Part shown: positions 8,794 through 17,475 of the stretch, one piece after another
How the letters are laid out: the number at the start of each line of letters is the position of its first letter
Position numbering within the stretch: position 1 is the first letter of the stretch
Source of the DNA: Burkholderia sp. BCC1644
Lineage (GTDB): Bacteria; Pseudomonadota; Gammaproteobacteria; Burkholderiales; Burkholderiaceae
DNA length: 64,000 nt
Direction of reading: 5' to 3'
Assembly (NCBI RefSeq): GCF_902833225.1
Contig: NZ_CADFEI010000006.1
Coordinates: 186,001-250,000 of the forward strand
Position numbers and translations under genes: made by a program
Notes under the pieces: generated by a model
Seen by the model: the letters and a program-made list of their open reading frames with translations, nothing else
What the model was told of the DNA's origin: nothing
Database searches by the model: none

Positions 8794-10467
8794 TCAGCGC
8801 CCGATACCGAGCCCCGGCAGCACGCGCGTGTTCTCGGCCACGACCGCATGCAGCAGGTGCGGGTCGGCGCCGAGCAGCTCGAGGATCGTCGGCGCGACCT
8901 GCTTCGTGCCCACGAGATCGTTCACGGTGCGCGCGCGATGGACTCCCGGATACGACACGAGCAGGCCGAGGTGGCTGTCGTCCGGTGCGTTGCCGCCGTG
9001 TTCCTCGTCCTTCTTCGTGCTCGACGTGTAGATCACGCCGGGATTCGGCTGGACGATGATGTCCGGCGTGCGGCCGTTGGCCGGATCGCCGAAGCGGTCG
9101 GCCAGCGCCGCGCCGTACAGGACGTACGCCTGCGCACCGTCCGCGCAGATCCCCGGCGCGTTGCAGCCGAGGTTCGCCTTCAGCGTCTCGACCACGGCCG
9201 TGCGCTGGCTGCGGTCGCGCAGCCAGATCAGGCCGACGTCGTCGGTCTGCACGAAGCCCGTGCCGACCAGGCCCGAACCGTCGTTCAGGTTGCCCGTCGT
9301 CGTGTTGTTCTGGCCGAAGTTGCCGTTCGGGTCGAGGTAATTGTTCGTTTCGAGCAGCTTCGTCAGCGTATCGCCGTTCTTCACGAGCTTCGTGTGATCG
9401 GACGGCGACTGGCCATGCTTCGACGTGACGATCACGGCCGTCGACGAATACAGGTTCGCCTGCTTCAGCGCCGCGACGATATGGCCGATCGAGTTGTCGA
9501 TGTACGTGATCGCGTTCGCGACCTGCCCGTTCGGCGTGAAGTCGGCATCGAGATAACCGCCGCCCTTCGCGACCGGCGACTTCTGCGCGACGCTCAGCGT
9601 CTGGAAGTCGCCGCCGAACAGCGTCGGCACCGGCGCGCTCTTCGTGCCCGTCGAGTCGCGGCCTTCGATCTGGTTGATCAGCGCCTGCACGTGCAGGTTG
9701 TCGAAGCGCGCGGTGTGCGAATAGACGTCCGTGTAGTCGGTGTTCGTCGCCGGGTCGATCGAGTTGATCTCGGTGCGCATCATGTCGTCGACGCCGTTGC
9801 CCGACGGGCCGTTCAGCCAGTCGTAGCCCCATGCGTGCTTGTCGGCCCACGCGGTGTGCGCGTTCGGCACGCCGGCCTTCACGGCTTCGAACACCGTGTT
9901 GGTCTTCACGTAGTTGTGCGGATAAACGGACACGCACTGGCCGTTCACGCGCGCGTGCGGAATCGCCTGCGGGTTGAACGCGCCGCCGCCGTCGAGGTGC
10001 ACGAGCTTGCCGCCGTTGATCGCGTCGACGCCGGTCGTTTCGTCGAACACGACGTTCCAGCCTTGCTTGCCCGAGCACGTCGTATCGCCCGGCGCATACA
10101 GGTTGCGGTCATACGACACGTCGTAGAACAGGCCGGCCGTCTTCGGCGAGCCGCCCGTCACGAGCGCCGCGAGCCCCGGGAACGAATCCGACAGGCCCGG
10201 CGTATACGCATTCGTGTACGTCACGCCGCTCTTTGCGAGCACCGCGATGTTCGGGCACGTGTTCGCGCCGATGCAGCGCGCGAGATCCTGCTCGTGCAGA
10301 CCGTCGACGCTCAGCAGCAGCACGTGCTTCACGACGCGGTTCGCGTGGCCGCGGTCCTCGCCCTGACTGTTGCCGTCCTGCTGCGCCGCGTGCGCGCCTG
10401 CGCCTGCGAGCGCCAGCGCGCCCGCCACCATCGCCACCAACTTCCGCTGCTTACCAAGGAAAGACAT
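8794..10467 (-). CDS. Exported alkaline-phosphatase-superfamily phosphodiesterase
   Basis: Start at MSFLGKQRKLVAM is set by AGGTGGGG six bases upstream. The signal peptide ends near GAGAHAAQQ. The mature part opens with HVLLLSVDGLHEQDL, whose Asp is a metal ligand of the phosphodiesterase/nucleotide pyrophosphatase group, followed by NAYTPGLSDSFPGLAALVTGG where the nucleophile Ser/Thr lies. SKHGQSPSDH and DDSHLGLLVSYPG carry the distal metal-binding Asp and His residues. The 557-residue enzyme probably hydrolyses phosphate esters in the periplasm or outside. It is a single gene convergent with the LysR gene. Confidence 0.88.
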   Translation of the reverse strand: MSFLGKQRKLVAMVAGALALAGAGAHAAQQDGNSQGEDRGHANRVVKHVLLLSVDGLHEQDLARCIGANTCPNIAVLAKSGVTYTNAYTPGLSDSFPGLAALVTGGSPKTAGLFYDVSYDRNLYAPGDTTCSGKQGWNVVFDETTGVDAINGGKLVHLDGGGAFNPQAIPHARVNGQCVSVYPHNYVKTNTVFEAVKAGVPNAHTAWADKHAWGYDWLNGPSGNGVDDMMRTEINSIDPATNTDYTDVYSHTARFDNLHVQALINQIEGRDSTGTKSAPVPTLFGGDFQTLSVAQKSPVAKGGGYLDADFTPNGQVANAITYIDNSIGHIVAALKQANLYSSTAVIVTSKHGQSPSDHTKLVKNGDTLTKLLETNNYLDPNGNFGQNNTTTGNLNDGSGLVGTGFVQTDDVGLIWLRDRSQRTAVVETLKANLGCNAPGICADGAQAYVLYGAALADRFGDPANGRTPDIIVQPNPGVIYTSSTKKDEEHGGNAPDDSHLGLLVSYPGVHRARTVNDLVGTKQVAPTILELLGADPHLLHAVVAENTRVLPGLGIGR

Positions 10468-10786
10468 GATCACCCCACCTCATCGATTGATGTTGAACTG
10501 CGTGACTTGCCATCAGGCGCGCAAAATATCGCCGGATCGTGGGGCGCTCGGATGAAGCGGGGCTTTCTGTTTTCTGTCAAACGTAACCAATCGCAAGCGA
10601 CACGACGCGGTCGCAAAGCAACGTGACCTGGCGCACGTTGCGACGTGCGTGCTCACCGGCGGGCACCGCGCCGGTGCATCGGTCAAACCGTCCGTCGAGT
10701 CACCGGCCCCCGCCGCGATTTTTTTTCGGCTTGGCCCGCGACTATTGGCGTGTGATAAAGGGTTTTCCCTGACCCGGAGCACGAGA
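10468..10786. other. 319-bp divergent intergenic region
   Basis: This gap separates the exported phosphodiesterase (leftward) from the small gene at 10787 (rightward) and must hold both promoters. It contains an A/T run GATTTTTTTTC near 10725 and the palindrome AGGGTTTTCCCT described separately. No open frame here looks coding. Confidence 0.6.
10759..10770. promoter_or_regulatory. AGGGTTTTCCCT palindrome upstream of a small gene
   Basis: A 12-base motif with AGGG/CCCT arms around TTTT, ending 16 bases before the ATG at 10787. The same motif occurs twice before the unrelated small gene at 21255, which suggests a shared regulator or promoter element rather than chance. Confidence 0.45.
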
Positions 10787-11008
10787 ATGTCGACCCTGGA
10801 AGCTCTCCGGTTCGTGCTGGACGATGCACGCACCCCCGAAATCATTCGCCACCACGTCGTCGACGCGCTGCAGTACGCGTTGCGCAACTACGGACAGGTG
10901 TTCACCGCGAAGGAAATCGAATGGCTGACGCAGTGGGACGATGCGCGTCTGCCGCTGGCCGCGAGGAAGGAACTGGACAAGCGCGAACCGGCGATCGCCG
11001 CGCGCTGA
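10787..11008 (+). CDS. Small soluble protein of unknown function (73 aa)
   Basis: The ATG (MSTLEALRFVLDDARTPE) follows CCGGAG with good spacing. The protein is acidic-basic mixed, predicted helical, without membrane segment or signal. The segment FTAKEIEWLTQWDDARLPLAARKELDKRE reads as two helices. I do not recognise a named family. An AGGGTTTTCCCT palindrome lies immediately upstream, and a terminator hairpin starts at its stop codon. Confidence 0.7.
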   Translation: MSTLEALRFVLDDARTPEIIRHHVVDALQYALRNYGQVFTAKEIEWLTQWDDARLPLAARKELDKREPAIAAR

Positions 11009-11045
11009 AAAAAACCGCCGCGCCCGGCAGGTGCGGACGCGGCGG
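11008..11045 (-). terminator. Intrinsic terminator of the DUF748 gene
   Basis: CCGCCGCG and CGCGGCGG arms enclose a 15-base loop; on the minus strand the hairpin is followed by seven T. It lies 16 bases after the stop of the leftward DUF748 gene. The rightward small gene ends against it and may also use the hairpin. Confidence 0.85.
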
Positions 11046-11061
11046 CGGATGACGGCAAGGC

Positions 11062-14000
11062 TTACTGCAGCCCGAAGTCGACGCGGGTCGTCGCGCCCTT
11101 GTCCGAGATGCCCTTCGCGTCGAGCTTCGGCGCGACGACGAACACGCGGCTCGAATCGATCTTCCCGTCGAGGTACTGGCGCACGGCCTGCGCGCGCTGC
11201 TGCGCGAGCGCACGCAGCGCATTGTCGTCGGCCGGCGCGTGATCGGCGAGCGCCTGCTTCATGTCCGCGTCGGGCAGCGTCTTCTGCAGGCCGACCAGGT
11301 TGCGCGGCTTCTTGAAGTCGGCGGCCTTGTACGCGCGCGTCAGGTACTTCGAGTATTCGGCCTTGTCGACCTTCACCGACATCGGATCGACGCTCTCGCC
11401 CTGGCCGACCACGTCCTTCAGCTTCTGCTGGCGCACCAGGCGCTCGACGTATGCGTCGCGCAGCCCCGGCGTGTCCTGCGCCGGATCGACGCGGCCGATC
11501 AGGTCGAGACGGATCGACGACTTCTCGGTCAGCATCTTCACGACGGTATCGAGCTTCTTCTGCTGCGCATCGGCCAGCTCGTACGAGCCCGGCGCGAACT
11601 CGACGTAGCCGAGATCCTCGCCGCCGCCGCCGAACGCGTTCGCGAGCAGCGAGAACGGCGACGTGACGGCCTTCGCGATCAGGTTCAGCACCGCGCGCCA
11701 GATCAGCCCGCCCACGCTGAATTCCGGATTCGACAGCGAACCCGACACCGGCAGGTTCACGTCGATCTGGCCGCGCGTGTTCTTCAGCAGCGAGATCGCG
11801 AGCTTCACCGGCAGCTTCGTCGCGGTGTCGTTGTCGACGTGATCGCCGAACGTGAGCTGGTCGATGAAGATGTGGTTGTTCGCCTTCAGCTGGTCGTTCT
11901 CGAGCGCGTAATGCAGATCGACGTTGAGCTTGCCCTTCGTGATCGGATAACCGGCGTACTTCGCCGAATACGGCGTCAGGTTGGTCAGCTCGATGTCGTG
12001 CGCGGTGGCCGTCAGGTCGAGCGCCGGCTTCTCGATCAGCGGGTTCACCGAACCCTTGATCGAGATCGGCCCGTTGCCCGAGAGGTTCGCGGCGACGTCG
12101 ACCGGCGCGGCCGTCGTCGAATCGGTGCCGAACGCGCCGACCGTGCCCTTGATCGCGACGAGGTTCGCCGTGTAGTTCGGCTTGATGAAGTTGTCCGTGT
12201 ACGTGACGCGGCCATCCTGCAGCACGAGCTGGCCGAAGTGCATCCGCACCGGATTCTGCGGCGGCGTCGCGGCCTTCACGACGACCGTCGCCGACGCAGC
12301 GGCCGGCGCGGACGCCGCAGCAGCCGACGCAGCTTGCGCGGCGGCCGGCGGTGTCATGCCGGGCGACAGCGGCACCGGCTCGCCCTTGCTCGCGTCACGC
12401 GTCAGCGACTGCGCCGGGCCCGACTGCTTCGCGACCACGTCCTTCAGGTTCAACCGCCCCTGCGCGTCGAGCAGCACGCGGCCGTAGAAGTTCGAGAACG
12501 TCACGCGCGCGGCGTCGATGTCGGTGCCCTTCTCGTCGTAGTTCGCCTTCAGGTTCGACAGCGCGAGCGAGCGCCAGCCCGCGAACGGGTCGGACGTCGC
12601 CTTGTCGAGCATCCGCACGTCGACCAGCGCGACGTCGCCGCGATAGGTCGCGCGCGGCGTGTCCTTCACCTGCGCGAACGTCAGGTTGCCCTGCGCGTTG
12701 AGCAGCGCGCTCGCGATCGTCGCGTTCAGCGCGCTACCGAAGTACGGCTCGAACGCGGCGGCGTCGAGGCGGTTGCCGTTGATCTTCAGGCCGAGCTTCA
12801 GCGGCTGCGCGGTCACGTCGCCCGTCACGTTCAGCGAGCCCTTGCGGTTCAGGGTCGCCTTCAACTGCACGGGCAGCGGCTTCGTCATGTCGTCGCTCAG
12901 CTTCTGCACCGACAGCTCCAGCGGCTTGATCGCCAGCTTCACCGGGCGCGGCGTCGACAGGTCGGTGAAGTTCGCGGACGAATCCTTCACGTTCAGCGCG
13001 TCGATCCGGTAGTGCCACGACGGCGCGGCGGCCTCGGCCTTGCGCGCGACCGTGCGTTTCGGCACCGATGCCTGCGCGGGGCCGGCCAGCGACGTGAGGT
13101 CGATCTTGCCGTCCTTCAGGCGCTTCACGTCGAGCGCGAGCCCGCTCGCGTCGACGCTCGCAATCTCCGCGGTGCGCGCGGCGACGTCGACCTTCGCGAT
13201 CTTCGCGCTCGCGTCGGGCAGCACGATCGCGGGCGCCTTGCTGTCGGGCGTCGCGAGCTTCAGCGACTTCAGGCTGATCGTGCTGTCGGCGACTTCCGCG
13301 GCGAGCGGCGTCTTGCCCCAGTCGGTCTTCGCGTTGACGGTTGCGCCGAGCGTGCCGTCGAGCACGCGTGCGCGCGTCGCCTCGCCGAGATACGGCTGCA
13401 GCGCCGGCAGCGCGAGCGCAGCAACCGTCAGCTTCGTGTCGGCCTGCTTGTCGGCAAGATTGAACGCGCCTTCGGCCGTCACGTCGCCGCCGCGCGACAG
13501 CGACGTCGACAGCGTGTATTTCGCGGGTGTCTTGCCCAGCAGCGAGAAGCCGTCGAGCGTCGCGGCGAGCTTCGTCAGCGACATCGCGGTCGGCGTCGCC
13601 GGCACGCGGTCGTCGACGTTGACCGTGCCGCCGTCGATCGCGAAATGACGGATCGTCAGATCGAGCGGCGGCGCTTCCTTCGCGGCGGCGGCGGTTTCGG
13701 CCTGCGCGCCGCTGGCTGCGGCGACGGCGGCGCCGGACGCGGCGGCGGCCGACGCGGCCGGCTTGCCGGGTTCGGCCTTCGGGGCAGCGGCCGGCTGCGC
13801 GACGAGCTTCTCGACGTTCAGCACGCCCTGCTTGTCGCGCGCCAGGTCGACCACCGGCTGGTCGATCCTGATTTCGTCGAAGTGCATCGCGTTGCGCAGC
13901 GGCTCGAGGCTGGCCGCCGCGACGTGCACGCCGCGCGCGGCGAACAGCGGCGCGGCCGCGTGGTCCGTCACCTTCGCATCGTTCAGGTCGACGGTACCCG

Positions 14001-14859
14001 ACACGCGCAGCGCAGGCGTCTCGCCGCTCATCACGAAATTGACCGTGAGGTTGCTGCTCAGCAGGCCGCTCGTCACGGCCACCGGCAGCTTTGCCGGCAC
14101 GTACGAGATCAGCTTCGGCACGTCGAGGCGATCGAACTTCAGCGCGATCTCCGATTCGCGCGACTGCGCGAACGGCTTGGTCTTGCCGTCGATCGAGATC
14201 GGGCTGCCGTCGAAGCGCGCGCGCAGCTTCGGCTCGACGAAGATGTCGGTCTTCGAGGCCAGCGTCGCGATATACGGAATGCCGAGCGTCCAGTTGTCGA
14301 CGACGTGCTTTTCATTCAGCAGGCGGTCGTCGAAGTCGATCCGGCCGTCGTTGACCTGGATGTTCGACACCGAGAACTGCGTCGGCTTGCTTTCGGGCTT
14401 CGGCGACGGCGCGGAGAACTTCTCGATCAGGTCGGTGAAGTTGAAGCGCTGCGCGTCGTAGCGGACGATGTGAAAGCGCGGCGAATCGAGCCGGATTTCG
14501 TTGACGATCGGCGCGCCGCGGAACAGCGACGACCACGACGGCCTGACGACGAGCTTGCCGATGTCGATGAAGTCGCCCTGGCCGCCGCGCTCGCCGAGGT
14601 GGATGCCGTCGGCTTCGAGGTTCAGCGTGTACGGGTTCAGCGCGATGCGCTGGATCGTGGCCGGCCGGTCGAGCTGCTTGCTCAACTGCTGTTCGGCGAC
14701 GTGGCGGATCAGCGGCGGCGCCGCGAAGAACCCGAGCAGTCCGAACAATACGAGGAAGATCAGCACGCCGATGCCGATACGCCGGGTCCGGCGCGAGCGT
14801 GCAACGCCACCGAGGGCATGGAGGGTCGAGGATACGGTTTCTTTGTCTGCGCTTGCCAT
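11062..14859 (-). CDS. DUF748 / AsmA-like large envelope protein
   Basis: A 1265-residue protein with one N-terminal membrane anchor (about residues 27-48, IGIGVLIFLVLFGLLGFFAAP). Long repeated beta-rich DUF748/AsmA-like segments follow (NPYTLNLEADGIHLGE, VNDGRIDFDDRLL), joined by Ala-rich linkers near residues 360-390 and 835-865. The C-terminus (from about residue 1100) has an OmpA-like pattern, FAPGSYELADAQQKKLDTVVKML. AsmA-like proteins bridge the periplasm and are linked to lipid transfer and outer-membrane homeostasis; that role is inferred here. Single-gene transcription unit with its own terminator. Confidence 0.88.
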   Translation of the reverse strand: MASADKETVSSTLHALGGVARSRRTRRIGIGVLIFLVLFGLLGFFAAPPLIRHVAEQQLSKQLDRPATIQRIALNPYTLNLEADGIHLGERGGQGDFIDIGKLVVRPSWSSLFRGAPIVNEIRLDSPRFHIVRYDAQRFNFTDLIEKFSAPSPKPESKPTQFSVSNIQVNDGRIDFDDRLLNEKHVVDNWTLGIPYIATLASKTDIFVEPKLRARFDGSPISIDGKTKPFAQSRESEIALKFDRLDVPKLISYVPAKLPVAVTSGLLSSNLTVNFVMSGETPALRVSGTVDLNDAKVTDHAAAPLFAARGVHVAAASLEPLRNAMHFDEIRIDQPVVDLARDKQGVLNVEKLVAQPAAAPKAEPGKPAASAAAASGAAVAAASGAQAETAAAAKEAPPLDLTIRHFAIDGGTVNVDDRVPATPTAMSLTKLAATLDGFSLLGKTPAKYTLSTSLSRGGDVTAEGAFNLADKQADTKLTVAALALPALQPYLGEATRARVLDGTLGATVNAKTDWGKTPLAAEVADSTISLKSLKLATPDSKAPAIVLPDASAKIAKVDVAARTAEIASVDASGLALDVKRLKDGKIDLTSLAGPAQASVPKRTVARKAEAAAPSWHYRIDALNVKDSSANFTDLSTPRPVKLAIKPLELSVQKLSDDMTKPLPVQLKATLNRKGSLNVTGDVTAQPLKLGLKINGNRLDAAAFEPYFGSALNATIASALLNAQGNLTFAQVKDTPRATYRGDVALVDVRMLDKATSDPFAGWRSLALSNLKANYDEKGTDIDAARVTFSNFYGRVLLDAQGRLNLKDVVAKQSGPAQSLTRDASKGEPVPLSPGMTPPAAAQAASAAAASAPAAASATVVVKAATPPQNPVRMHFGQLVLQDGRVTYTDNFIKPNYTANLVAIKGTVGAFGTDSTTAAPVDVAANLSGNGPISIKGSVNPLIEKPALDLTATAHDIELTNLTPYSAKYAGYPITKGKLNVDLHYALENDQLKANNHIFIDQLTFGDHVDNDTATKLPVKLAISLLKNTRGQIDVNLPVSGSLSNPEFSVGGLIWRAVLNLIAKAVTSPFSLLANAFGGGGEDLGYVEFAPGSYELADAQQKKLDTVVKMLTEKSSIRLDLIGRVDPAQDTPGLRDAYVERLVRQQKLKDVVGQGESVDPMSVKVDKAEYSKYLTRAYKAADFKKPRNLVGLQKTLPDADMKQALADHAPADDNALRALAQQRAQAVRQYLDGKIDSSRVFVVAPKLDAKGISDKGATTRVDFGLQ

Positions 14860-15007
14860 GCTTGAATGCCTCGGGAATGGATGCCGGGCCGCGCCGGAGA
14901 ACCGGACGGCCGCGCACGCTATCCCGAAAGTATAGGCTCAGGAGGTGACGGTACGGGATTCGGGCGCTGTCGCGCCCGCCGGTCGGACAGCGCCGCCGGT
15001 CATCCGT

Positions 15008-16444
15008 TCATTTCCGGACGACGACGGGCGGCATCCACGACCCGTCGCTCGCCTGCGGCTTCGGTGCATACAGGCGCAACGCGAGCGCGAAATCGGTGCG
15101 CGGCGCCGGCAGCCAGTTGCCCGCATGCGCGCCGCCCGGCGACGCCGACACGACGACGTCGATCGAGCCGTCGTGGTTGCGGCGCAGCCGGTCGCGATCG
15201 CCGAGCGAGCGGCGCGCCGACCCGACGTCGGGCAGCGCGCCGTTCGTCGTGTAGGGCGTGAGCGTCCAGAACGCGCGGGCCGGCGGCAGCGCGCCCGGCG
15301 CGAAATGCAGCACGTAGCGGTTCGCGCCGTTCAGCGCATGGCCGTCGCTGTCGACGCGAACGACCGCGAGCGTCTCGTCGTCGCGCGTCGCGGTGCCGAA
15401 CTGCGTGTAAGCCGCGTAGGCGCGCAGCGTGTAGTCCTGGCCGTACTTGCCGGCCGTGTCGCCGATCCAGCTCCAGCCGTTCGCGTTCAGCAGGTTCGAC
15501 GGCGGCGTCGCGAGCCGCGCGCGCGCCTCGGCGACGCCGGCCGTCGCGGCCGTCAGGCGGTCGCCCGTCCACAGCACCGGGTAGCCGGCCGTCACGCCGA
15601 TGTCGCCGAGCAGTTCCAGCGCATGCGCGTCGTCGACCGGCGCCGGGTTGTCCTGCAGCGCCTGCGCGAAGCGCGTGAAGAACGCCTTCGGGTCGAGTGC
15701 GGCCACCTGCTCGGCCGGCGTGCCGCCGCCTACCGCTTCGGACGGTGCGCTGCCCGCATGGACCGCGACCGACGCGCCGCGCGCGGCGCCTGTGTAAACA
15801 GACAGCGGCACCACGCGGATCGCGCGCTGCAGCTTCTTCACGTTCGTCAGGTCGCGCCCGCCGCTCGTCTGCAGCCGCACTTCGAGCCACGCGTTGCCGG
15901 ACGGCACGTCGACACGCAGCGCGCCCTTCGGCAGCGCGCCCTGCCAGTCCTTCGCGACGAAGGCAATCGTTTGCGATCGCGCGCCGCCGCGGGCGCCGCG
16001 TGCGGCCACGCTCGACGACGACCACAGCACGTTGGTCCACATGTCGAGCGCGCGCGCGTCCCAGTAGCGGCCGCGCGTGTCGGGCAGCGTGACGATCACG
16101 GGTTCGGCGGCGATGTCGAGCCAGCCGGTCGAGTCGAGGGTATCGACGCCCGGCAGCGGCGGATTGACCGCACCGACAGGCGGCAGCGCCTGCGCATGGC
16201 GCAGCGTGTTGAGCGGCGCCTGCCCCGGTTGCGCGCCGTCGCCGCCCGTCGCCGCTTCCTTCGCGACGTCCATCAGCACGAGCGGATACGCATAGACATA
16301 GGAGTCGGCGACTTCCGCGCGCATCCAGCCGGTTTTCCGCTGGATCGCGTCCGGTTGCGACGCGCACCCCGCGAGCAACGCCGCCATGGCCAGCGACGCG
16401 CACGCGCGCCGCAGAGAAACTGATTCCTGCAGGTTTTCAATCAT
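15008..16444 (-). CDS. DUF1254/DUF1214 domain lipoprotein
   Basis: The signal MIENLQESVSLRRACASLAMAALLAGC ends in the lipobox LAGC. The N-terminal half carries the DUF1254 pattern DSYVYAYPLVLMDVAKE and the C-terminal quarter the DUF1214 pattern RYVLHFAPGALPPARAFWTLTPY. 478 residues is normal for this two-domain family. The function is unknown. No clear ribosome-binding site precedes the start, and no partner gene is adjacent. Confidence 0.85.
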   Translation of the reverse strand: MIENLQESVSLRRACASLAMAALLAGCASQPDAIQRKTGWMRAEVADSYVYAYPLVLMDVAKEAATGGDGAQPGQAPLNTLRHAQALPPVGAVNPPLPGVDTLDSTGWLDIAAEPVIVTLPDTRGRYWDARALDMWTNVLWSSSSVAARGARGGARSQTIAFVAKDWQGALPKGALRVDVPSGNAWLEVRLQTSGGRDLTNVKKLQRAIRVVPLSVYTGAARGASVAVHAGSAPSEAVGGGTPAEQVAALDPKAFFTRFAQALQDNPAPVDDAHALELLGDIGVTAGYPVLWTGDRLTAATAGVAEARARLATPPSNLLNANGWSWIGDTAGKYGQDYTLRAYAAYTQFGTATRDDETLAVVRVDSDGHALNGANRYVLHFAPGALPPARAFWTLTPYTTNGALPDVGSARRSLGDRDRLRRNHDGSIDVVVSASPGGAHAGNWLPAPRTDFALALRLYAPKPQASDGSWMPPVVVRK

Positions 16445-16685
16445 CGATTACTGGCCGAATATCGTTCTTTTCAGTCAACGCCTTGTTCGTCTTGCGAACG
16501 GCGAATGCAAGGCACCCCAGCCTGCCCGGATGCCGTTTCGCTACATTTCGCAACGGTGGGCGCTGATGTCAGGCCGGTATCATAGCGCCTCGGGGCAATC
16601 CCTAATACGCCGAATAGCAGGTCGGGCGCTGGTTCGGTTGCCGTCGGGAAAAACTGCGGCCGAGGGTTCGTGGCCAGCTCGGACA

Positions 16686-16709
16686 AATGGTGTCATTATT
16701 GACACCATT
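16686..16709. promoter_or_regulatory. Perfect palindrome, likely HicAB autoregulatory operator
   Basis: Arms AATGGTGTCA and TGACACCATT are perfectly complementary around TTAT, giving a 10-bp inverted repeat about 20 bases before the hicA remnant. HicB antitoxins usually carry a DNA-binding domain and repress their operon through such dyads; the assignment here is by position and symmetry. Confidence 0.6.
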
Positions 16710-16728
16710 CATTTGCGCGAGCGGATGG

Positions 16729-16964
16729 AAGATCCTCGATCAAATGAGGCGAGAGCCGGCGAACGTGCGTTTCAACGATCTGTTCGAGGCCTGAGCGGCA
16801 CGCTTCGGAGCGGCCCGCCAATCGGGTTCCAGCCACGCCATTTTCAAGACACCGTGGCAAGGCGATCCTCGAGTGAACATCCAGAATGATCGCGGGAAGC
16901 GAACGCGTATCAGGTGCGGCAGGTTCTCGACGCGACCGATCGACTGAAGGAACGGAAATCATGA
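16729..16964 (+). pseudogene. hicA: hicA toxin remnant, inactivated by a nonsense and a frameshift
   Basis: The frame reads ILDQMRREPANVRFNDLFEA, then TGA at 16792-16794, then ARFGAARQSGSSHAIFKTPW and QGDPRVNIQNDRGK. After that a one-base deletion near 16898 shifts the frame to ANAYQVRQVLDATDRLKERKS and a stop that overlaps the hicB ATG by four bases. The S-S-H triad region (GSSHAIFKTPWQGDPRVN) is the conserved active-site segment of HicA mRNA interferases. The expected start codon is also not in frame. Three lesions mean no functional toxin, while spacing to hicB is intact. Confidence 0.82.
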
Positions 16965-17284
16965 CCCAAGACCACTTTACGTACCGCGTAACGTGGTCCC
17001 CGGAGAACGGGGAGCACGTCGGCCTCTGTGCGGAGTTCCCGTCTCTTTCGTGGCTCGACGCCACGCCGGAAGACGCGCTCGCGGGCATTCGCCGGCTCGT
17101 CGCCGATGTCGTGCGCGACATGACCGCAAACGGCGGGAAGGTGCCCGAACCGATCGCCGACCGGACCTACAGCGGTGAATTCAAGGTTCGCATCCCGCCG
17201 CAGACGCACCGTGCGCTGGTCATCCAGGCCGCCGAGCAAGGCGTCAGCCTGAATCGCCTCGCGAGCGCCAAGCTCTGTTCCTGA
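16961..17284 (+). CDS. hicB: HicB-family antitoxin (intact, toxin partner broken)
   Basis: The start MTQDHFTYRVTWSPENGEHV follows AAGGAACGG. The N-terminal part (residues 5-60, HVGLCAEFPSLSWLDATPEDALAGI) is the partially degraded RNase H fold of HicB. The C-terminal part (EFKVRIPPQTHRALVIQAAEQGVSLNRLASAKL) is an Arc/MetJ-type ribbon-helix-helix DNA-binding domain. 107 residues is typical. The ATG overlaps the hicA remnant stop (ATGA). With no toxin it may survive as a stand-alone regulator or as an anti-addiction relic. Confidence 0.88.
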   Translation: MTQDHFTYRVTWSPENGEHVGLCAEFPSLSWLDATPEDALAGIRRLVADVVRDMTANGGKVPEPIADRTYSGEFKVRIPPQTHRALVIQAAEQGVSLNRLASAKLCS

Positions 17285-17312
17285 CCACGTAATCAAGCGC
17301 AACGGTGCGACC

Positions 17313-17352
17313 GCCCGGCTATCCGTCTGGAAGCCGGGCGCTTGTTTCTTTC
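17313..17352 (+). terminator. Intrinsic terminator after hicB
   Basis: GCCCGGCT and AGCCGGGC form an 8-bp stem with an 11-base loop, followed by GCTTGTTTCTTT. It begins about 29 bases after the hicB stop. Confidence 0.8.
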
Positions 17353-17402
17353 GCGTTGTGACACCCTGTGGACATCAACATGCGTCGCATTGTCGCCGAC
17401 GC

Positions 17403-17433
17403 TTGACCTTACCATCATGGGAATGTTGATACT
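17403..17433 (+). promoter_or_regulatory. MerR/CueR-type promoter of the copper ATPase
   Basis: TTGACC at -35 and GATACT at -10 are separated by 19 bases, the long spacer that MerR-family activators untwist. The spacer holds an imperfect dyad, ACCTTACC against GGGAATGTT, close to known CueR/CopA operators. It lies 43 bases before the ATPase ATG. No merR/cueR gene is found in this window, so the regulator must act from elsewhere. Confidence 0.7.
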
Positions 17434-17475
17434 GGAACCATTCGCGGCACGAACCGCGCTTTTGGGGAATCCGAC

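Noticed and set aside
10570..10590. Pho box before the exported phosphodiesterase (TTCTGTTTTCTGTCAAACG)
   Set aside because: Only one CTGTCA-like half matches and the second repeat is not at 11 bases; too weak to claim.
11239..14865. A 1208-codon plus-strand frame opposite the DUF748 gene
   Set aside because: Composition is that of an antisense shadow (Arg, His and Val-rich, no domain), and the minus-strand product is a recognisable DUF748 protein with its own terminator.
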